Assembly: GCA_902362595.1 (NCBI GenBank)
Contig: CABIXF010000017.1
Span: 1 to 64,000 of the forward strand
Length of the DNA stretch: 64,000 nucleotides
Direction: 5' to 3'
From: Bacteroidaceae bacterium
GTDB taxonomy: Bacteria; Bacteroidota; Bacteroidia; Bacteroidales; Bacteroidaceae
In this document: one piece after another, positions 8,042 through 16,651 of the stretch
Position numbering within the stretch: the stretch's first letter is position 1
Layout of the letters: each line of letters starts with the position of its first letter
Notes under the pieces: generated by a model
What the model saw: only the letters and a program-made list of their open reading frames with translations
Databases searched by the model: none
What the model was told of the DNA's origin: nothing
Program-made: the position numbers and the translations under genes

Positions 8042-8662
8042 ATGAAAAGAAATGTAAGATTGTGTGGATGTATGCTGGCGGGACTGATGTGTGCATGGAA
8101 TGTAACTTTTGCACAATGCCCTGTGAGTGGAGATTATTCCAAGTATATTAATTGGACATTGGGAAAGTCATGGAGCAACGGATTCAAGGCCATGCCAGAT
8201 GTGTGTACTAATCTGAAGGAATTTTATAGTCAGTATCATAAGAACAAGGCTCAGTGGGATGCGGCTTTCCAATGGCTGGCACAAACCGATTTGGAGCATA
8301 TTCCAGCAGGAAAGCACGACATACCCGGTACAACGTTGTCGGTTTCGGTAGAGGACAGTGCCAACAAGCCCTTGGACAAGTGTGGCTCTGAATCGCATTA
8401 TCATCACATCGACTTGCAATACGTAGTAAAGGGAACGGAACGTTTCGGACTGCTTGATCATGATTCTTCTTATCCTAATCAGGCATACAAACCCGATTTT
8501 ATGGGCTATACTTATGAGGTGGAGAAAACAATGTTTATTGATTCTACTCCTGGACGCTTCTTTTTGTTTTTCCCCAGTGACTGGCATATTGCCAAGGTGC
8601 AGACAGAGAAAGAATCACAGGAAATTCGTGTTGTAGTGATCAAACTGGACTATGTGAAATAA
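8042..8662 (+). CDS. Secreted YhcH/YjgK/YiaL (DUF386) family protein
   Basis: Members of this family are cupin-like, and some (NanQ) act as sugar anomerases or are tied to sialic acid and other sugar catabolism. The family pattern is visible: ESHYHHIDLQYVVKGTE carries the metal-binding His residues, and FFPSDWHIAKVQ holds the later conserved His. I start at the ATG at 8042, which gives 206 residues, because it begins a good signal peptide (MKRNVRLCG..., cleavage after NVTFA). The frame is open upstream to 7982, but that extension has no support. Export is notable because most family members are cytoplasmic. A hairpin terminator follows at 8702-8744 and the gene stands alone. The substrate is unknown. 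Confidence 0.8.
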   Translation: MKRNVRLCGCMLAGLMCAWNVTFAQCPVSGDYSKYINWTLGKSWSNGFKAMPDVCTNLKEFYSQYHKNKAQWDAAFQWLAQTDLEHIPAGKHDIPGTTLSVSVEDSANKPLDKCGSESHYHHIDLQYVVKGTERFGLLDHDSSYPNQAYKPDFMGYTYEVEKTMFIDSTPGRFFLFFPSDWHIAKVQTEKESQEIRVVVIKLDYVK

Positions 8663-8701
8663 TTGAAGGAAACAAATACTTTGCTTTTTTTGATTTGATG
8701 C

Positions 8702-8744
8702 AGCATCATCTTCTATCCGTTTATCGGAGCATGAAGATGGTGCT
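8702..8744 (+). terminator. Terminator after the YhcH-like gene
   Basis: AGCATCATCTTC (8702-8713) pairs with GAAGATGGTGCT (8733-8744), 12 bp with one wobble, and TTATTTG follows. Confidence 0.65.
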
Positions 8745-8787
8745 TTATTTGTTAATTCACTTTTCTTTTAAATTAATTAACTGTTTG

Positions 8788-8821
8788 TTTGAAAAACTAT
8801 TACGATAGTTTCGTAGATTTG
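8788..8821 (+). promoter_or_regulatory. Promoter of the blaI-type gene with an embedded operator-like palindrome
   Basis: TTTG (8788-8791) and TAGATTTG (8814-8821) form a promoter with a 22-bp spacer. Inside that spacer lies a palindrome, AAACTAT-TACG-ATAGTTT (8794-8811). BlaI/MecI repressors bind short dyads as dimers, so this is a plausible autoregulatory operator that would block RNA polymerase directly. Confidence 0.6.
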
Positions 8822-8850
8822 CGAAAAATTCGTAGAAAACCTAATTCGAT

Positions 8851-9216
8851 ATGGAAAAGCTAACTTATCAGGAAGAAGAGGCCATGCGCTTCATCTGGCA
8901 TTTGGGCCCGTGTTTCGTGAAAGAAATCGTGGCCCGTTATGACGAGCCGAAACCGCCTTACACCACGGTGGCCTCGATTGTGAACAACCTGAAACGGAAG
9001 GGCTACCTGAAGGCCGAGAAGTTTGGGAACACTTACCGCTATACGCCGCTGGTGGGGAAGGAGGAATATACCCGCAACTCAGTGGGCAACCTCGTGCGCA
9101 ACTATTTCGCCAACTCTTACAAGGAGATGGTGTCGTTCTTCGCCAAGGAGCAAAAAATCTCCAAGGACGAGCTGAACGAGATTATCGACCTGATTGAGAA
9201 GCGGAAAGACAAATAG
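8851..9216 (+). CDS. BlaI/MecI/CopY-family transcriptional repressor
   Basis: This 121-residue protein has the compact winged-helix fold of BlaI/MecI repressors, with LTYQEEEAMRFIWHLGPCFVK as helix 1 region and YTTVASIVNNLKRKGYL as the recognition helix and following segment. The C-terminal helix (about residues 80-120) is the dimerisation arm. In this family a membrane M56 protease inactivates the repressor in response to a signal; such a partner follows at 9263. The ATG at 8851 follows the promoter/operator by 29 bp. The pair is common in Bacteroidales without a beta-lactamase, so the target is not evident from the sequence. Confidence 0.9.
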   Translation: MEKLTYQEEEAMRFIWHLGPCFVKEIVARYDEPKPPYTTVASIVNNLKRKGYLKAEKFGNTYRYTPLVGKEEYTRNSVGNLVRNYFANSYKEMVSFFAKEQKISKDELNEIIDLIEKRKDK

Positions 9217-9262
9217 AGTATTTCAGAATTATATTTACTCACCTTTTAAAATTCTTTTTATT

Positions 9263-10531
9263 ATGCTATATCTTCTTCAAGTCAATTTCGGACTGGTCCT
9301 GTTTTACGCCTTGTACAAGCTGGTATGTACGCGGGACACCTTTTTCCGTTCCAGAAGATTCATTCTGCTGCTGGCATTGGTGTTGCCTTTCGTGTTGCCG
9401 CTGGTCGACGTGCGGGAATGGCTGGAAAGTCGTGACAGCCTGATTATGCTGACGCATTTCGACTATTCGGTAGTGTTGCCGGAAATTGTGGTGGGAAGTG
9501 AAGCGGCGGAAGCGGGAAACGGCGTGTGGGTGTTGTCCGATTGGGTGAAATACCTGTACCTCGCCGGAGTGCTGGTGCTGTCCGTTCGATTCCTCGTGCA
9601 AGCGTGCAGTCTGTGGCATCTGATCTTGCGTACGCCGGAGAAGACGATAAACGGCATCCGTGTGAAATGCTTGAATGGCTCGTCCGGACCCTTCTCTTTC
9701 TTCGGGTGGATTTTCCTGAATCCGGCGACGGTGAAGGGAGACGAACTGGACGAAATCCTGACACACGAGATGGCGCACGTAAAGCAACGGCATTCCGTCG
9801 ATGTGCTTCTTGCCGAAATGGTCAGTATCTGCTGCTGGATGAACCCTTTTGCCTGGCTGCTGAAACGGGAAGTCCGGCTCAATCTGGAGTTCCTGGCCGA
9901 CAAGAGAGTCGTGGAAGCGGGATTCGCCACCAAGAGTTATCAATATCATCTGCTTGGGTTGGCCTACAGCCACAAGTATGGATTATCCAATAATTTCAAT
10001 TTCTCTCATCTTAAAAAACGTATCATTATGATGAACAAGAAAAAATCAAACGGAACAGGGCGTATTAAATATGCACTGTTCATGGTTCCGGCCTTTGCTC
10101 TACTCGTTGCCGGAAACACCTCCTGCTCGCAGGGAGCATCCGAAAAACAGGATGCCAAAGAAGAAACCGTCGCACCGGATTCAGTAGCGGCTCTTACTGA
10201 CAGTGTGGCAAAGGACGAAGTGTTTATGGTAGCGGAACAGATGCCTGAATTTCCGGGAGGGATGAAGGAATTGTTGAAATTTCTTCAAGACAATGTGAAA
10301 TATCCGGAAAGTGCCATGAAGAAAAATGTGCAGGGACGGGTAATTGTGCAGTTCGTAGTGGAAAAAGACGGAACCCCTACCGAGTTCAATGTGGGTCGTT
10401 CTGTGGACCCGGATTTGGATGCGGAAGCTTTGCGCGTGCTGAAGACCATGCCTAAGTGGAAACCGGGCATGCAGAGGGGAGAGGTCGTGAGAGTGAAATT
10501 CACTGTGCCTGTTGCGTTCAAGCTTCAGTAA
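9263..10531 (+). CDS. M56 (BlaR1-like) membrane metallopeptidase with C-terminal TonB domain
   Basis: The N-terminal half is a BlaR1/M56 membrane protease. It has several transmembrane segments (for example about residues 3-20 and 33-52, and one near 98-115) and a zinc motif HEMAH at residues 168-172, with NLEFLAD holding the likely third ligand. After a further membrane segment and a low-complexity Glu/Ala/Asp linker, the C-terminal about 95 residues are a TonB_C domain (EFPGGMKELLKFLQDNVKYP onward). I start at 9263 because this ATG begins the first membrane segment; the frame is open back to 9194, overlapping the repressor gene. Fusion of M56 and TonB is known in Bacteroidetes. The signal and substrate are unknown, but proteolysis of the adjacent BlaI-type repressor is likely. 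Confidence 0.88.
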   Translation: MLYLLQVNFGLVLFYALYKLVCTRDTFFRSRRFILLLALVLPFVLPLVDVREWLESRDSLIMLTHFDYSVVLPEIVVGSEAAEAGNGVWVLSDWVKYLYLAGVLVLSVRFLVQACSLWHLILRTPEKTINGIRVKCLNGSSGPFSFFGWIFLNPATVKGDELDEILTHEMAHVKQRHSVDVLLAEMVSICCWMNPFAWLLKREVRLNLEFLADKRVVEAGFATKSYQYHLLGLAYSHKYGLSNNFNFSHLKKRIIMMNKKKSNGTGRIKYALFMVPAFALLVAGNTSCSQGASEKQDAKEETVAPDSVAALTDSVAKDEVFMVAEQMPEFPGGMKELLKFLQDNVKYPESAMKKNVQGRVIVQFVVEKDGTPTEFNVGRSVDPDLDAEALRVLKTMPKWKPGMQRGEVVRVKFTVPVAFKLQ

Positions 10532-10542
10532 TTTGCTTTTTT

Positions 10543-10628
10543 GAGTCCGCTTTCAAATGGGTTTTACGTATGCTTTATGTACTTCTGAGAGAAGTTGAAA
10601 GGAAGAAACCGCATTTGAAAGCGGGCTC
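10543..10628 (+). terminator. Long hairpin, probable terminator between M56 and TlpA-like genes
   Basis: Seventeen bases at 10543-10559 pair with 10612-10628 with one wobble. The intervening 52 nt include smaller stems (GGTTT/AAACC and ACTTC/GAAGT), giving a compound structure. ATTTTTA follows on the plus strand. The stem is longer than most terminators here, and it might be the relic of a small inverted-repeat element. Confidence 0.55.
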
Positions 10629-10650
10629 ATTTTTATAAAAATATAATACC

Positions 10651-11859
10651 ATGAAAATTACCGCAATATTATTTTCCTCTATCTTATTGGCCTTGCCGGG
10701 TTACGGACAAAATAGAGAGACGGACTATCTGTCGCATGTGCTGGAGAAAATGAATGCCGTGGAATCGGTGACCTATCATTGTGTGATAAAGTCATGGGAA
10801 CCGGGAGACAAAGAGCCGGTGTACAATGTGCCAATAGAAATTTATGAGCATGTGAATCCGCAGGATACGGCTGTGGGTTATTCTTTCTTGTGTGCCTCGG
10901 ATAAGGAATTCAGGCAGCCGCTTTGGGTATATGACGGAACTGTGTTTGCTTATATAGAGAAAGAGGAAAAAGAAGTACGGATAGATGATTTCACTCAGAA
11001 AAGTTCCCTTCCGTTCAGAGTTATTATGCCGCAAGCTTTTGGTTGCATGAAATCCGTTCTTGAGTATGCATTGAACACCCAGGATAGCATAGTCCTCAGC
11101 TTGAAGGATGAGGGGAAAGATTATCTGATGGAATTAAGTATCCATACACCGTATCAGGTGGAGTTCTTTGGTAAGGCCTGTTACATGCCGCAGAATCCGT
11201 ATGTATATGATCCGACATCTATCTACAAAATCTGGATTTCAAAAGAAGATGACATGCCTTTTCGTTATCGCAGGGAGATGCAGCACAGCATCAGTGAGGG
11301 GATTTGTTCCGATTTTGTGTATAATCCTGCAGGAAAGGGAAAAATTGTGGCGGAAGATTATTATCCGGCAGACTATGTGCGGCGTATAAAAGGAGAGAAG
11401 TCTCAGAAGGCGACTGTGGATATGATGGGTAAAAAAGCTCCAGACTGGACGCTTACTGACATGAACGGTCAGAAGGTTTCTTTAAGCGGTATAAAGTCGA
11501 AGGTCATCTTGTTGCAGTTCACGGGGATAGGCTGCGGACCGTGCAAGATTTCAGTTCCTTTCTTGAACAGGTTGAGAAAAGAATATGCGGTAAATGAACT
11601 TGAAGTGCTGGCTGTAGAAACGTGGGGACGGTCGAAATCATCTTGTGAAGTGTATGTGAAAAACCAGGGAATAGAATACGGTTTTCTGACTGCCGATAAG
11701 GATACAATTGCTAAACTTATAAATGATTATCAGGCTGGTAATGGAGTTCCGCAGTTTTATTTGATAGGTAAAGACCGCACGATAATTGCAAAGTTTCAAG
11801 GCTATGCAGAGAAGACAACGGACGAGGAGATAGAAAAGAAGATAAAAGCGAACTTGTAG
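10651..11859 (+). CDS. TlpA-like thioredoxin-fold exported protein
   Basis: This 402-residue protein has an N-terminal signal peptide (MKITAILFSSILLALPGYG), a roughly 240-residue region with no family I can name, and a C-terminal AhpC/TSA or TlpA-type thioredoxin domain from about residue 265. The redox motif is Cys295-Gly-Pro-Cys298 in TGIGCGPCKIS. It probably acts in the periplasm as a thiol:disulfide oxidoreductase. Bacteroidales encode many such proteins of uncertain substrate. The compound hairpin upstream separates it from the M56 gene, so the two are probably not strictly co-transcribed, though they could be functionally linked as an envelope-stress set. Confidence 0.85.
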   Translation: MKITAILFSSILLALPGYGQNRETDYLSHVLEKMNAVESVTYHCVIKSWEPGDKEPVYNVPIEIYEHVNPQDTAVGYSFLCASDKEFRQPLWVYDGTVFAYIEKEEKEVRIDDFTQKSSLPFRVIMPQAFGCMKSVLEYALNTQDSIVLSLKDEGKDYLMELSIHTPYQVEFFGKACYMPQNPYVYDPTSIYKIWISKEDDMPFRYRREMQHSISEGICSDFVYNPAGKGKIVAEDYYPADYVRRIKGEKSQKATVDMMGKKAPDWTLTDMNGQKVSLSGIKSKVILLQFTGIGCGPCKISVPFLNRLRKEYAVNELEVLAVETWGRSKSSCEVYVKNQGIEYGFLTADKDTIAKLINDYQAGNGVPQFYLIGKDRTIIAKFQGYAEKTTDEEIEKKIKANL

Positions 11860-11884
11860 ATCCGAAAATCGTATTCTTCCAATA

Positions 11885-11932
11885 CCTTGCATTTTCTGTA
11901 GATTTTTCTATACATTTGCAGCCGTACATTTA
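11885..11932 (+). promoter_or_regulatory. Promoter of the S9 peptidase gene, copy 1 of a 48-bp duplication
   Basis: TTGC (11887-11890), a 20-bp spacer and TACATTTG (11911-11918) make a good Bacteroides promoter; the start codon is 33 bp further on. The 48 bases recur at 13886-13933 with a single substitution. Confidence 0.75.
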
Positions 11933-11951
11933 TAAACAAAAATAAGACACA

Positions 11952-13844
11952 ATGAAAAATCTAAGAAACATGCTGGCAGCCGGTCTGTTCATGGCCGGAA
12001 TTTGCTTTACCGCCGGCGCACAGACACAGATTCCGCTGGAAAACTTTTTCAAGAACCCGGAAAAGATAGACTATCAGGTATCGCCCGACGGGACCTACTT
12101 TTCATTCATGGCTCCCTACGAGAACCGCATGAACCTTTTTGTACAGAAAATCGGATCGGACACTACCATCCGCATCACATCTGAAACGGAACGTGACATC
12201 GCCGCAAGCATGTGGGCCGGCAATAACCGCATCCTTTTCGTCAAGGATACGGGAGGCGACGAGAATTACCAGCTCTATGGCGTGAACATCGACGGTTCTG
12301 ACCTGAAATCGTACACCAATTTCCCGAAAGTGAGAACCAATATTATCGACCCGCTGGAAAAAATCGATTCACTGGTCATCATCGGCATGAACAAACGTAA
12401 CCCTCAGGTATTTGACCCGTATCGCCTGAACCTGAACACAGGAGAATTGACCTTGTTGGCCGAGAACCCAGGCAATATACAGGGATGGATGACCGACCAC
12501 GACGGCAAGCTGCGTGTAGCCATTGCCATAGTAGATGGGGTCAATAAGCAGATACTATACCGTGAAACGGAAGACCAGCCGTTCCAAGCGGTATTGACCA
12601 CCAACTTTAAGGAAACCGTCGGTTTTGCCGTCTTTACGCCCGACAACAAGATGGTCTATGCACTGACCAACGTCGGACGCGACAAGACCGCACTGGTCCT
12701 GATGGATCCGGAAACCTGCGAAGAGAAGGAGGTCCTGTACATGAACGACAAGTACGACATCTCGGGCTTCAGCTACTCCGAAAAGAAGAACCGGCTGACA
12801 GTAGTAGCCTGTGAAGGGCACAAGGACATGATCCGCCACTATTTCGACAAAGAGGAAGAAGGGATACGTCATAAACTGGAAGCACAGCTTCCGGGCTATA
12901 ACGTCAGTATCACCAGCCAGAGCAGAGACGAGAATATCCGCCTGATCCATGCCGGCAATGACCGCACATACGGAAGCTACTACCTCTATAATGTAAAGGA
13001 AAACAAGCTCACCAAGGTGGCCGACATAGCGCCCTGGATTAAAGAAGAGGAAATGTGCGCCATGAACCCGATTACCTATACCAGCCGTGACGGACTGACC
13101 ATAGAAGGTTACCTGACTCTGCCGAAAGGTTATACCATGGAAAATGCAAAGAACTTGCCGGTTGTGGTCAATCCGCATGGAGGACCGTGGGCACGCGATT
13201 CCTGGGGATACAATCCGGAAGTACAGTTCCTTGCTAGCCGTGGCTATGCCGTACTGCAGATGAACTTCCGCGCCTCAACCGGATACGGACGCAAGTTTAC
13301 TGAACTGGGCTACAAGCAATGGGGACAGACCATGCAGAATGACATTACCGACGGAGTAGAATGGCTGATCAAGAAAGGGATAGCCGACCCGAAGCGGGTG
13401 GCCATCTATGGAGCAAGCTATGGAGGTTACGCTACCCTGGCAGGAGTGACCTTTACTCCCGACCTGTATGCCTGCGCCGTCGATTACGTAGGAGTGTCCA
13501 ATTTGCTTTCATTCATGAATACGATTCCTCCCTACTGGAAACCGTTGCTCGACATGATGCACGAAATGGTGGGCGACCCCGCAACCGACAAAGAAATGAT
13601 GGAAAAATACTCGCCTGTATTCCATGTAGACCAGATTAAGGCTCCGCTGTTCATCGCCCAGGGTGCAAACGACCCGCGCGTCAACAAAGCCGAATCTGAC
13701 CAGATGGTAGAAGCCTTGAAGAAACGAGGTGTGGAAGTGGAATACATGGTAAAGGAAAATGAAGGACACGGATTCTATAATGAAGAGAACAAGTTCGACT
13801 TCTACCGTGCCATGGAGAAATTCCTTGACAAGCATCTGAAATAA
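11952..13844 (+). CDS. S9-family serine peptidase (prolyl oligopeptidase / dipeptidyl aminopeptidase type)
   Basis: This 630-residue exported peptidase has a signal peptide (MKNLRNMLAAGLFMAGICFT, cleavage after AGA), an N-terminal beta-propeller (about residues 25-370, WD40/PD40-like repeats) and a C-terminal alpha/beta hydrolase domain. The catalytic triad is Ser489 in YGASYGGYATL, Asp574 in GANDPRVNK and His606 in NEGHGFYNEE. Such enzymes trim N-terminal dipeptides or small peptides in the periplasm. The gene is a single transcription unit with its own promoter, and its stop is 41 bp before a second near-identical copy of that promoter. No terminator is obvious after the stop. The exact cleavage specificity cannot be told from sequence. 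Confidence 0.92.
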   Translation: MKNLRNMLAAGLFMAGICFTAGAQTQIPLENFFKNPEKIDYQVSPDGTYFSFMAPYENRMNLFVQKIGSDTTIRITSETERDIAASMWAGNNRILFVKDTGGDENYQLYGVNIDGSDLKSYTNFPKVRTNIIDPLEKIDSLVIIGMNKRNPQVFDPYRLNLNTGELTLLAENPGNIQGWMTDHDGKLRVAIAIVDGVNKQILYRETEDQPFQAVLTTNFKETVGFAVFTPDNKMVYALTNVGRDKTALVLMDPETCEEKEVLYMNDKYDISGFSYSEKKNRLTVVACEGHKDMIRHYFDKEEEGIRHKLEAQLPGYNVSITSQSRDENIRLIHAGNDRTYGSYYLYNVKENKLTKVADIAPWIKEEEMCAMNPITYTSRDGLTIEGYLTLPKGYTMENAKNLPVVVNPHGGPWARDSWGYNPEVQFLASRGYAVLQMNFRASTGYGRKFTELGYKQWGQTMQNDITDGVEWLIKKGIADPKRVAIYGASYGGYATLAGVTFTPDLYACAVDYVGVSNLLSFMNTIPPYWKPLLDMMHEMVGDPATDKEMMEKYSPVFHVDQIKAPLFIAQGANDPRVNKAESDQMVEALKKRGVEVEYMVKENEGHGFYNEENKFDFYRAMEKFLDKHLK

Positions 13845-13885
13845 ACACTTCAGCCTGATTGTTATTAAACCGGATTCTCCAAAAT

Positions 13886-13933
13886 CCTTGCATTTTCTGT
13901 AGATTTTTATATACATTTGCAGCCGTACATTTA
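13886..13933 (+). promoter_or_regulatory. Promoter of the biotin-region unit, copy 2 of a 48-bp duplication
   Basis: This matches 47 of 48 bases of the region at 11885-11932, including TTGC, the 20-bp spacer and TACATTTG (13912-13919). The ATG of the small ORF at 13950 follows at nearly the same distance (16 bp from the repeat end, against 19 bp in copy 1), so both copies are positioned as working promoters. Confidence 0.75.
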
Positions 13934-13949
13934 AACAAAGAGAAAACAG

Positions 13950-14381
13950 ATGCATCGTATCGCTTCCTATTCGCGCAAAGTCATGCTTCGGTTCCGCCGT
14001 TGGAGCCGGAAGGAATATGCTGCGTTCGTGAGCCTGCATCGCCACGTCACCATCGGACAGGTGGGACGGGGAATTGCGGATGCCTCACTGGGTAAGCAGA
14101 AAGCGACCGTGCGCACGGGAGCGAAAAGTGCGGTGACCTCATGGACCAGTGTGGTGGAGGAGGAGTGGCCGCTGGGAGGCGGAACGACCGGATGGGAAGG
14201 AGCACTGGCAGGGATTGGTGTGCCCGAACGACAGGGACAGTCCTGCAGACAAAGGGATGAGGTGCCTGCTTCTTTTTGTACGACGATGAGATTTGAAACA
14301 AGCATACCGAAAGGGGTGTACTCGTTCGCGACTCAGTCTGACAGACGTAGCCGTAACGGGTACACTCCTTCTTTTTTATGA
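13950..14381 (+). CDS. Small basic protein or leader ORF upstream of bioB (up to 143 aa)
   Basis: The ATG at 13950 lies directly downstream of a strong promoter. The N-terminal about 55 residues are very basic and aromatic (SRKVMLRFRRWSRKEYAAF, then HRHVTIGQVG and IADASLGKQKA). I recall similar short proteins with RFRRWSRK and VTIG motifs in Bacteroides genomes, sometimes beside vitamin-uptake genes, but cannot confirm this. After about residue 60 the sequence is low-complexity and looks less protein-like, and the frame runs through the hairpin at 14311-14370 to a stop 10 bp before bioB. It could be a genuine small protein, a leader peptide for attenuation, or both. There is no signal peptide or membrane segment. 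Confidence 0.5.
   Translation: MHRIASYSRKVMLRFRRWSRKEYAAFVSLHRHVTIGQVGRGIADASLGKQKATVRTGAKSAVTSWTSVVEEEWPLGGGTTGWEGALAGIGVPERQGQSCRQRDEVPASFCTTMRFETSIPKGVYSFATQSDRRSRNGYTPSFL
14311..14377 (+). terminator. Terminator-like hairpin (candidate attenuator) before bioB
   Basis: Sixteen bases at 14311-14326 pair with 14355-14370 with two wobbles and no mismatch. The 28-nt loop contains the short palindrome GTCTGACAGAC. CTTCTTTTTT follows. The hairpin ends 22 bp before the bioB start and lies inside the small ORF that begins at 13950, so it should prevent biotin-operon transcription from the upstream promoter unless antitermination occurs. No other promoter for bioB was recognised downstream of it. 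Confidence 0.65.
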
Positions 14382-14391
14382 ATAAATACGT

Positions 14392-15354
14392 ATGGAAAGA
14401 TTACAGAAACTGGAAGAGAAAATAAAAGAAGGACAGGTGCTGACTGCCGAAGAGGCTTTGTGGCTGTTGGAAGAAGCACCTTTTGACGCATTGTGTGAAA
14501 CGGCCCACCGCATCACGGAGGCATACGCTTCGCGGAAGTTTGACATGTGTTCCATCATCAATGCCAAGTCGGGACGTTGCCCGGAAAACTGCAAGTGGTG
14601 CGCCCAGTCGGCACATCATCACACGGGCGTGGAGGAATACGGACTGGTGAGCGAAGAAGAATGTTTGCGTCAGGCACAGATGAACGAGCACCAGGGGGTA
14701 TCGCGCTTTTCGCTGGTGACCAGCGGACGTCGGCCTTCGGCGGGAGAAATAGAAAAGTTGTGCGCGCATTTTGAATACCTGCGGGCACACAGCGGCATCA
14801 AGTTATGTGCATCTTTGGGGCTGGCCACGGAGGAACAGCTTGCGGCGTTGCACCGTGCGGGGGTGAGCCGTTATCATTGCAATCTGGAGACGGCGCCTTC
14901 GTTTTTCCCGAACCTGTGCTCCACGCATACCCAAGCCCAGAAGATAGATACGTTGCAGGCAGCTCGCCGGGTGGGCATGGACGTGTGCAGCGGAGGCATC
15001 ATCGGCATGGGAGAAACACCTGCCCAGCGGGTGGAACTGGCGCTGACCTTGCGGGAACTGGAGGTGCAGTCTATCCCGTTGAACCTGTTGCAGCCCATCA
15101 AGGGAACACCGCTGGAACATGCGAAACCGCTGACAGCGGAAGAGGTGTTGCGCACGGTGGCCATGTTCCGCATGGTGAACCCGACAGCTTTCCTCCGTTT
15201 TGCCGGAGGACGTTCGCAGCTGAGTGAGGAGACGGTGGACCGTGCTTTGTATGTGGGCATCAATTCGGCCATTGTGGGTGATTTGCTGACTACTCTCGGT
15301 TCCAAAGTATCAAAAGACAAAGAACGTATAAAAGGAGCAGGATATGAATTGTGA
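14392..15354 (+). CDS. bioB: Biotin synthase
   Basis: BioB is the radical SAM enzyme that inserts sulfur into dethiobiotin, the last step of biotin synthesis. The [4Fe-4S] motif CxxxCxxC is Cys63, Cys67 and Cys70 in [13 protein letters not shown]. Later family motifs include [21 protein letters not shown] and [13 protein letters not shown]. The length of 320 residues is normal. It is the first gene of a compact operon and overlaps bioA by 11 bp. The distal order bioB-A-F-G-C-D covers pimeloyl-ACP formation to biotin. Confidence 0.98.
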   Translation: MERLQKLEEKIKEGQVLTAEEALWLLEEAPFDALCETAHRITEAYASRKFDMCSIINAKSGRCPENCKWCAQSAHHHTGVEEYGLVSEEECLRQAQMNEHQGVSRFSLVTSGRRPSAGEIEKLCAHFEYLRAHSGIKLCASLGLATEEQLAALHRAGVSRYHCNLETAPSFFPNLCSTHTQAQKIDTLQAARRVGMDVCSGGIIGMGETPAQRVELALTLRELEVQSIPLNLLQPIKGTPLEHAKPLTAEEVLRTVAMFRMVNPTAFLRFAGGRSQLSEETVDRALYVGINSAIVGDLLTTLGSKVSKDKERIKGAGYEL

Positions 15355-16633
15355 GAAACTGTTTGACGAATTTGACCGGGACCACCTGTGGCACCCGTAC
15401 ACTTCGACCTCAAATCCGTTGCCTACTTACAAGGTGGAACGGGCAGAGGGCTGTACGCTGACCTTGGCCGACGGCACGGAGCTGATTGACGGCATGTCGT
15501 CGTGGTGGTGTGCCGTACATGGATACAATCATCCGGTATTGAACCGGGCGGTGGAGGAACAGCTCCACCGGATGTCGCACGTGATGTTCGGGGGACTGAC
15601 CCACGAACCGGCCATCGAACTGGGAAAGGAATTGTTGAAAATCGTGCCTCCCAGCATGGAGTATATTTTTTATGCAGACAGTGGGTCGGTGGCTGTGGAG
15701 GTGGCCTTGAAGATGGCGGTGCAGTATCAGTTTGCAGCCGGCCATCCGGAGAAGAACAACTTCGTGACCATTCGCTCGGGCTACCACGGCGATACGTGGA
15801 ACGCCATGTCGGTGTGCGACCCGGTGACGGGCATGCACAGCCTGTTCGGTTCGGCCCTTCCGGTACGCTATTTCGTGCCAGCTCCGCAGTGCCGTTTCGG
15901 CGCGGAATGGGACGAGAAAGACATCGAGCCGTTGCGGGAAGTCATCACGCAGCACCATGGCGAGCTGGCGGCCCTGATTCTGGAACCGATCGTACAGGGA
16001 GCCGGAGGGATGCGTTTCTACCATCCACAGTATTTGCGGGAGGCGGCACGCCTCTGCCGGGAACACGGCATGCTCCTGATTTTTGACGAGATTGCCACGG
16101 GTTTCGGGCGTACGGGCAAGCTCTTTGCATGGGAACATGCGCAGGTGGAACCGGACATCATGTGCATCGGCAAGGCACTGACCGGAGGATACATGACCTT
16201 CTCGGCGGTGTTGGCTTCGGCAAAGGTGGCCGACTGTATTTCTTCCAAGGAACCGCGTGCCTTCATGCATGGGCCTACGTTCATGGGCAATCCGCTGGCG
16301 TGTGCTGTGGCACTGGCTTCTGTCCGGCTGTTGTTGTCGTCTGGTTGGCAGGAGAAGGTGCGCCGCATTGAGGCACAGTTGAAAGAGGAATTGGCGCCGG
16401 CGGTTGCGTTGCCGCAGGTGGCTGACGTCCGGGTACTGGGAGCCATCGGGGTGATTGAGACCAAGAAGCCGGTCGACATGGGCTGGATGCAGCGGCGGTT
16501 TGTGGAAGAAGGTATCTGGGTACGTCCGTTCGGACGGCTGGCCTACATCATGCCGCCTTTCATCATCCGTCCGGAGCAGCTGACCAAGCTGACGAGCGGT
16601 TTGTGTAAGATTGTGGGCGAAATGCCGGAATAA
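15344..16633 (+). CDS. bioA: Adenosylmethionine-8-amino-7-oxononanoate aminotransferase
   Basis: BioA is a PLP-dependent class III aminotransferase that converts KAPA to DAPA with S-adenosylmethionine as amino donor. Family features are DHLWHPYTS near the N-terminus (substrate contacts), [29 protein letters not shown] (PLP-phosphate side) and the Schiff-base Lys277 in [12 protein letters not shown]. It has 429 residues, as expected. The start codon lies inside the end of bioB, indicating translational coupling. bioF follows after an 18-bp gap. Confidence 0.98.
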   Translation: MNCEKLFDEFDRDHLWHPYTSTSNPLPTYKVERAEGCTLTLADGTELIDGMSSWWCAVHGYNHPVLNRAVEEQLHRMSHVMFGGLTHEPAIELGKELLKIVPPSMEYIFYADSGSVAVEVALKMAVQYQFAAGHPEKNNFVTIRSGYHGDTWNAMSVCDPVTGMHSLFGSALPVRYFVPAPQCRFGAEWDEKDIEPLREVITQHHGELAALILEPIVQGAGGMRFYHPQYLREAARLCREHGMLLIFDEIATGFGRTGKLFAWEHAQVEPDIMCIGKALTGGYMTFSAVLASAKVADCISSKEPRAFMHGPTFMGNPLACAVALASVRLLLSSGWQEKVRRIEAQLKEELAPAVALPQVADVRVLGAIGVIETKKPVDMGWMQRRFVEEGIWVRPFGRLAYIMPPFIIRPEQLTKLTSGLCKIVGEMPE

Positions 16634-16651
16634 AAACAAAGGAGGAACATC

